In this document: one piece after another, positions 5,752 to 8,175 of the stretch | Layout: every line of letters begins with the position of its first letter | Numbering within the stretch: position 1 is the first letter of the stretch | DNA from: Acidobacteriota bacterium | GTDB taxonomy: Bacteria; Actinomycetota; Acidimicrobiia; Acidimicrobiales; UBA8190 | DNA: 8,175 bases | Direction of reading: 5' to 3' | NCBI GenBank assembly: GCA_028872975.1 | Contig: JAGWNV010000104.1 | Location: 1 to 8,175, forward strand | Made by a program: the position numbers and the translations under genes | Notes under the pieces: model-generated | Database searches by the model: none | Seen by the model: the letters and a program-made list of their open reading frames with translations, nothing else | Told to the model about the DNA's origin: nothing

Positions 5752-7076
5752 CCGGCCAGGGCGCGCCGCCCCAGGAGGCGGGCGACCTCATGGAGAAGGT
5801 CGTCAACCTCTGCAAGCGGCGGGGGTTCATCTTCCCCTCGGCCGAGATCTACGGCGGCTTCCGGTCCACCTACGACTACGGCCCCCTCGGGGTCAACATG
5901 CTGCGCAACGTGAAGGACGCCTGGTGGAGGTCCATGGTCCAGCGCCGCGACGACGTCGTGGGCCTCGACGCCGCGATCCTGTCGAGCCCGAGGATCTGGG
6001 AAGCCTCCGGGCACCTCGCCAACTTCACCGACCCCCTCGTCGACTGCAGGAACTGCCACGAGCGGTGGCGGGCCGACAAGATCGGCGACAGCTGCCCCAA
6101 CTGCGGGTCGACCGACCTGACCGAGCCCCGGGCCTTCAATCTCATGTTCAAGACCTTCGCCGGGCCGGTGGAGAGCGACGCCACCGTGGCCTACTTGCGG
6201 CCCGAGACGGCCCAGGGGATGTTCGTCAACTTCCTGAACGTCCTGCAGACCACCCGCAAGCGGCCCCCCTTCGGGATCGCCCAGGTGGGCAAGTCCTTCC
6301 GCAACGAGATCACCCCGCAGAACTTCGTGTTCCGGACCCGGGAGTTCGAGCAGATGGAGCTCGAGTACTTCGTCCCGCCCGCCGAGGCCGACACGTGGTT
6401 CGGCTACTGGCTCGAGACCCGGATGGCCTGGTACCTCGACCTCGGGATCCCGACAGACAAGCTCAGGCTCCGCCACCACGACCCCGACGAGCTGTCGCAT
6501 TACTCGACGGCCACCGCCGACGTCGAGTTCCTCTTCCCCTGGGGCTGGGACGAGCTCGAGGGCATCGCCAACCGGACCGACTTCGACCTGTTGGCCCACG
6601 CCGCGCTGTCGGGGGAGAAGCTCGAGTTCTTCGACCAGGGCAGCGGTGAGCGCTACGTCCCCTATGTGATCGAGCCCGCCGCCGGGGCCACCCGGACGAT
6701 GATGGCGTTCCTCCTCGCCGCCTACGACGAGGACGAGGTGGGCGGGGAGCGCCGGTCGGTGCTCCGCCTCGACCCCCGTCTCGCCCCCTACCAGGCGGCG
6801 GTCCTCCCGCTGTCGAAGAACGACACCCTGGTGCCGCTGTCGCGGGAGGTCCTCGGGATGCTCCAGCCGCTGTGCACGTGCGACTTCGACGTCACCCAGT
6901 CCATCGGCCGCCGCTACCGGCGCCAGGACGAGATCGGCACGCCCTGGTGCGTGACGGTCGACTTCGAGTCCCTCGAGGACCGGGCCGTGACGGTCCGGGA
7001 CCGGGACAGCACCACCCAGGTCCGGATCCCCATCGGCGGTCTCGCCGCCGAGATGAAGGCCCGCCTCGGCGCCTGA
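5748..7076 (+). CDS. glyS: Glycyl-tRNA synthetase, dimeric (alpha2) type
   Basis: A class II aminoacyl-tRNA synthetase that charges tRNA-Gly with glycine in the cytoplasm. It is the single-chain alpha2 form, as in actinobacteria, archaea and eukaryotes, not the alpha2-beta2 form of E. coli. The 442 residues open with LMEKVVNLCKRRGFIFPSAE (14-33) and STYDYGPLG (40-48), followed by a probable zinc-binding CxxC pair (C100, C103, C116, C119), RPETAQGMF (151-159), motif 2 GKSFRNEITPQNFVFRTREF (181-200) and motif 3 GATRTMMAFL (313-322) with its Arg. The C-terminal anticodon-binding domain covers about 345-440. Length fits the family. ATG at 5748 is chosen because it overlaps the hemW stop and follows a -10-like box at leaderless spacing. 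An internal ATG at 5790 (LMEKVV) would remove only 14 poorly conserved residues. Identification is firm. Confidence 0.97.
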   Translation: MTGQGAPPQEAGDLMEKVVNLCKRRGFIFPSAEIYGGFRSTYDYGPLGVNMLRNVKDAWWRSMVQRRDDVVGLDAAILSSPRIWEASGHLANFTDPLVDCRNCHERWRADKIGDSCPNCGSTDLTEPRAFNLMFKTFAGPVESDATVAYLRPETAQGMFVNFLNVLQTTRKRPPFGIAQVGKSFRNEITPQNFVFRTREFEQMELEYFVPPAEADTWFGYWLETRMAWYLDLGIPTDKLRLRHHDPDELSHYSTATADVEFLFPWGWDELEGIANRTDFDLLAHAALSGEKLEFFDQGSGERYVPYVIEPAAGATRTMMAFLLAAYDEDEVGGERRSVLRLDPRLAPYQAAVLPLSKNDTLVPLSREVLGMLQPLCTCDFDVTQSIGRRYRRQDEIGTPWCVTVDFESLEDRAVTVRDRDSTTQVRIPIGGLAAEMKARLGA

Positions 7077-7080
7077 GTTC

Positions 7081-7102
7081 GCCCGGAGGGAGCGCCCCGG
7101 GC
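7081..7102 (+). terminator. Weak hairpin after glyS
   Basis: GCCCGG (7081-7086) pairs with CCGGGC (7097-7102). Two further G-C pairs inside the loop are possible across a bulged A. It starts 4 nt after the glyS stop and precedes the ppdK promoter candidate, the right place for a terminator. There is no T-run, and short GC stems are frequent by chance here. Confidence 0.3.
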
Positions 7103-7109
7103 CCGGCAG

Positions 7110-7115
7110 TAGGCT
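7110..7115 (+). promoter_or_regulatory. Candidate -10 box (TAGGCT) of ppdK
   Basis: TAGGCT matches TANNNT and lies in the 74-nt gap between glyS and ppdK. A start near 7122 would give a leader of about 29 nt that includes the strong ribosome site at 7139-7145. No clear -35 is seen. Confidence 0.35.
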
Positions 7116-7138
7116 CGCGCCGATCCCCCCACGCCGCC

Positions 7139-7145
7139 GAGGAGG
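7139..7145 (+). promoter_or_regulatory. Strong ribosome binding site of ppdK (GAGGAGG)
   Basis: GAGGAGG ends 5 nt before the ATG at 7151. It is the best Shine-Dalgarno sequence in the window, and it fixes the ppdK start and contrasts with the genes that lack one. Confidence 0.8.
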
Positions 7146-7150
7146 CGCGA

Positions 7151-8175
7151 ATGGCCTTCGTCTACGACTTCGACCACCGGCACCGCCGGCCCCCGATGGA
7201 GCTCAAGGACCTCCTCGGGGGCAAGGGGGCCAACCTGGCCGAGATGACGTCGGTGCTGGGCCTTCCCGTGCCGCACGGGTTCACCATCTCGACCGACGCC
7301 TGCCGGGCCTACATGGCCGGCGGCTGGCCCTCGGCGCTCACCGGCGAGGTCGGCAGGGCCCGGGGGCGGCTCGAGCGGAAGATGGGCAAGCGGCTCGGCG
7401 ACGCCGTCGACCCCCTCCTCGTGAGCGTCCGGTCGGGGGCCAAGTTCTCCATGCCGGGGATGATGGACACCGTCCTCAACCTCGGCCTCAACGACGCCTC
7501 GGTCGAGGGCCTGGCCAAGCAGACCGACGACGAGCGGTTCGCCTACGACTCCTACCGCCGGTTCGTCTCCATGTACGCCCGGATCGTCCTCGGGCTCCCC
7601 GGCGAGCCCTTCGACGGCCTGCTCGAGGCGGCCAAGGCCCGGGCCGGGGCACGGTCGGACGCCGAGGTGCCGGTGGGCGAGCTCCGCGGACTCGTCGAGG
7701 TGTACCAGGACCTCGTCCGCAAGGAGACGGGCAAGGCCTTCCCCCAGGACCCCGACGCCCAGCTCCGGGGCGCCATCGAAGCGGTGTTCCGGTCCTGGAA
7801 CGGCCCCCGGGCCGTGGCCTACCGGGAGCACGAGGGCATCGCCCACGACCTCGGCACCGCCGTCAATGTCCAGGCCATGGTGTTCGGCAACCGCGACGAC
7901 CGCTCGGGCACCGGGGTGGGCTTCACCCGCGACCCCGCCACCGGCGCCAAGGGAGAGTACGGCGACTTCCTCGTGAACGCCCAGGGCGAGGACGTCGTGG
8001 CCGGCATCCGCAACACCGAGCCCCTCTCGGCCCTGCGGGCGCAGTTCCCCGCCATCCACCGGGAGCTCCTCGCCATCTTCGCCCGCCTCGAGCGCCACTA
8101 CCGCGACATGTGCGACACGGAGTTCACCATCGAGCAGGGCAAGCTCTGGATGCTCCAGACCCGGGTGGGCAAGCG
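7151..8175 (+). CDS. ppdK: Pyruvate, phosphate dikinase, N-terminal part (3' end outside window)
   Basis: PPDK interconverts ATP + pyruvate + phosphate and AMP + PEP + diphosphate, and can run towards glycolysis or gluconeogenesis. The 341 visible residues cover the N-terminal ATP-grasp nucleotide-binding domain of a protein usually about 880 long. Landmarks are VYDF (4-7), LLGGKGANLAEM (21-32, with the ATP-site Lys25), PVPHGFTIS (39-47), SVRSGAKFSMPGMMDTVLNLG (92-112, Arg94), AVFRSWN (211-217), GTAVNVQAMVFGN (235-247), SGTGVGFTRDPATG (252-265), NAQGEDVVAGIR (276-287) and EFTIEQGKLWMLQTR (324-338, Glu324 and Gln336). These motifs separate it from the related PEP synthase. The swivelling phospho-His domain and the PEP/pyruvate barrel lie beyond the window. 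The start is set by GAGGAGG. It follows glyS by 74 nt and probably has its own promoter. Confidence 0.97.
   Translation, partial: MAFVYDFDHRHRRPPMELKDLLGGKGANLAEMTSVLGLPVPHGFTISTDACRAYMAGGWPSALTGEVGRARGRLERKMGKRLGDAVDPLLVSVRSGAKFSMPGMMDTVLNLGLNDASVEGLAKQTDDERFAYDSYRRFVSMYARIVLGLPGEPFDGLLEAAKARAGARSDAEVPVGELRGLVEVYQDLVRKETGKAFPQDPDAQLRGAIEAVFRSWNGPRAVAYREHEGIAHDLGTAVNVQAMVFGNRDDRSGTGVGFTRDPATGAKGEYGDFLVNAQGEDVVAGIRNTEPLSALRAQFPAIHRELLAIFARLERHYRDMCDTEFTIEQGKLWMLQTRVGK

Noticed and set aside
6914..8098. Minus-strand open frame of 394 codons opposite ppdK
   Set aside because: Antisense shadow. The + strand frame matches PPDK along its whole length.
1..8175. Mobile element, defence island or biosynthetic cluster
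   Set aside because: No transposase, integrase, toxin, nuclease system or terminal repeats are seen. Codon use is uniform and every gene but one is a known housekeeping family.

Overview
The window is a compact, very GC-rich stretch in which third codon positions are almost always G or C. It holds ordinary bacterial housekeeping genes. The cold-shock protein, the dimeric (alpha2) glycyl-tRNA synthetase, frequent GTG starts and TANNNT boxes sitting directly on start codons all suggest an actinobacterium. My best guess, by inference only, is a member of Acidimicrobiia or a close relative. I see no mobile element, CRISPR array, rRNA or tRNA, and no sign of recent transfer.

Layout, left to right: the 3' part of era (+), opening at the G5 motif of its GTPase domain. 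Convergent to it and overlapping by 7 nt is a complete DinG/XPD-type iron-sulfur helicase gene (-). A 173-nt divergent intergenic region follows, then a cold-shock protein gene (+) trailed by two strong hairpins. Next comes a tight + strand run: uppS, a 75-aa two-helix membrane protein, recO, hemW and glyS, with 4-nt stop/start overlaps at three of the four junctions and a 10-nt gap at the other. After a 74-nt gap the 5' part of pyruvate phosphate dikinase (ppdK) begins and runs off the window.

Functionally the genes cover ribosome maturation (Era), DNA repair (DinG-like helicase, RecO), RNA chaperoning (Csp), undecaprenyl carrier synthesis for the cell wall (UppS), a radical-SAM/heme protein (HemW), glycine tRNA charging (GlyRS) and PEP/pyruvate interconversion (PPDK). 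The uppS-recO-hemW-glyS run looks like one translationally coupled unit with possible internal promoters.

I found no convincing new biological system. The points most worth checking are: a recurring -10-like hexamer placed about 6 nt before start codons (leaderless mRNAs), the small membrane protein between uppS and recO, and an 18-bp perfect palindrome in the era/dinG overlap that may terminate both genes.
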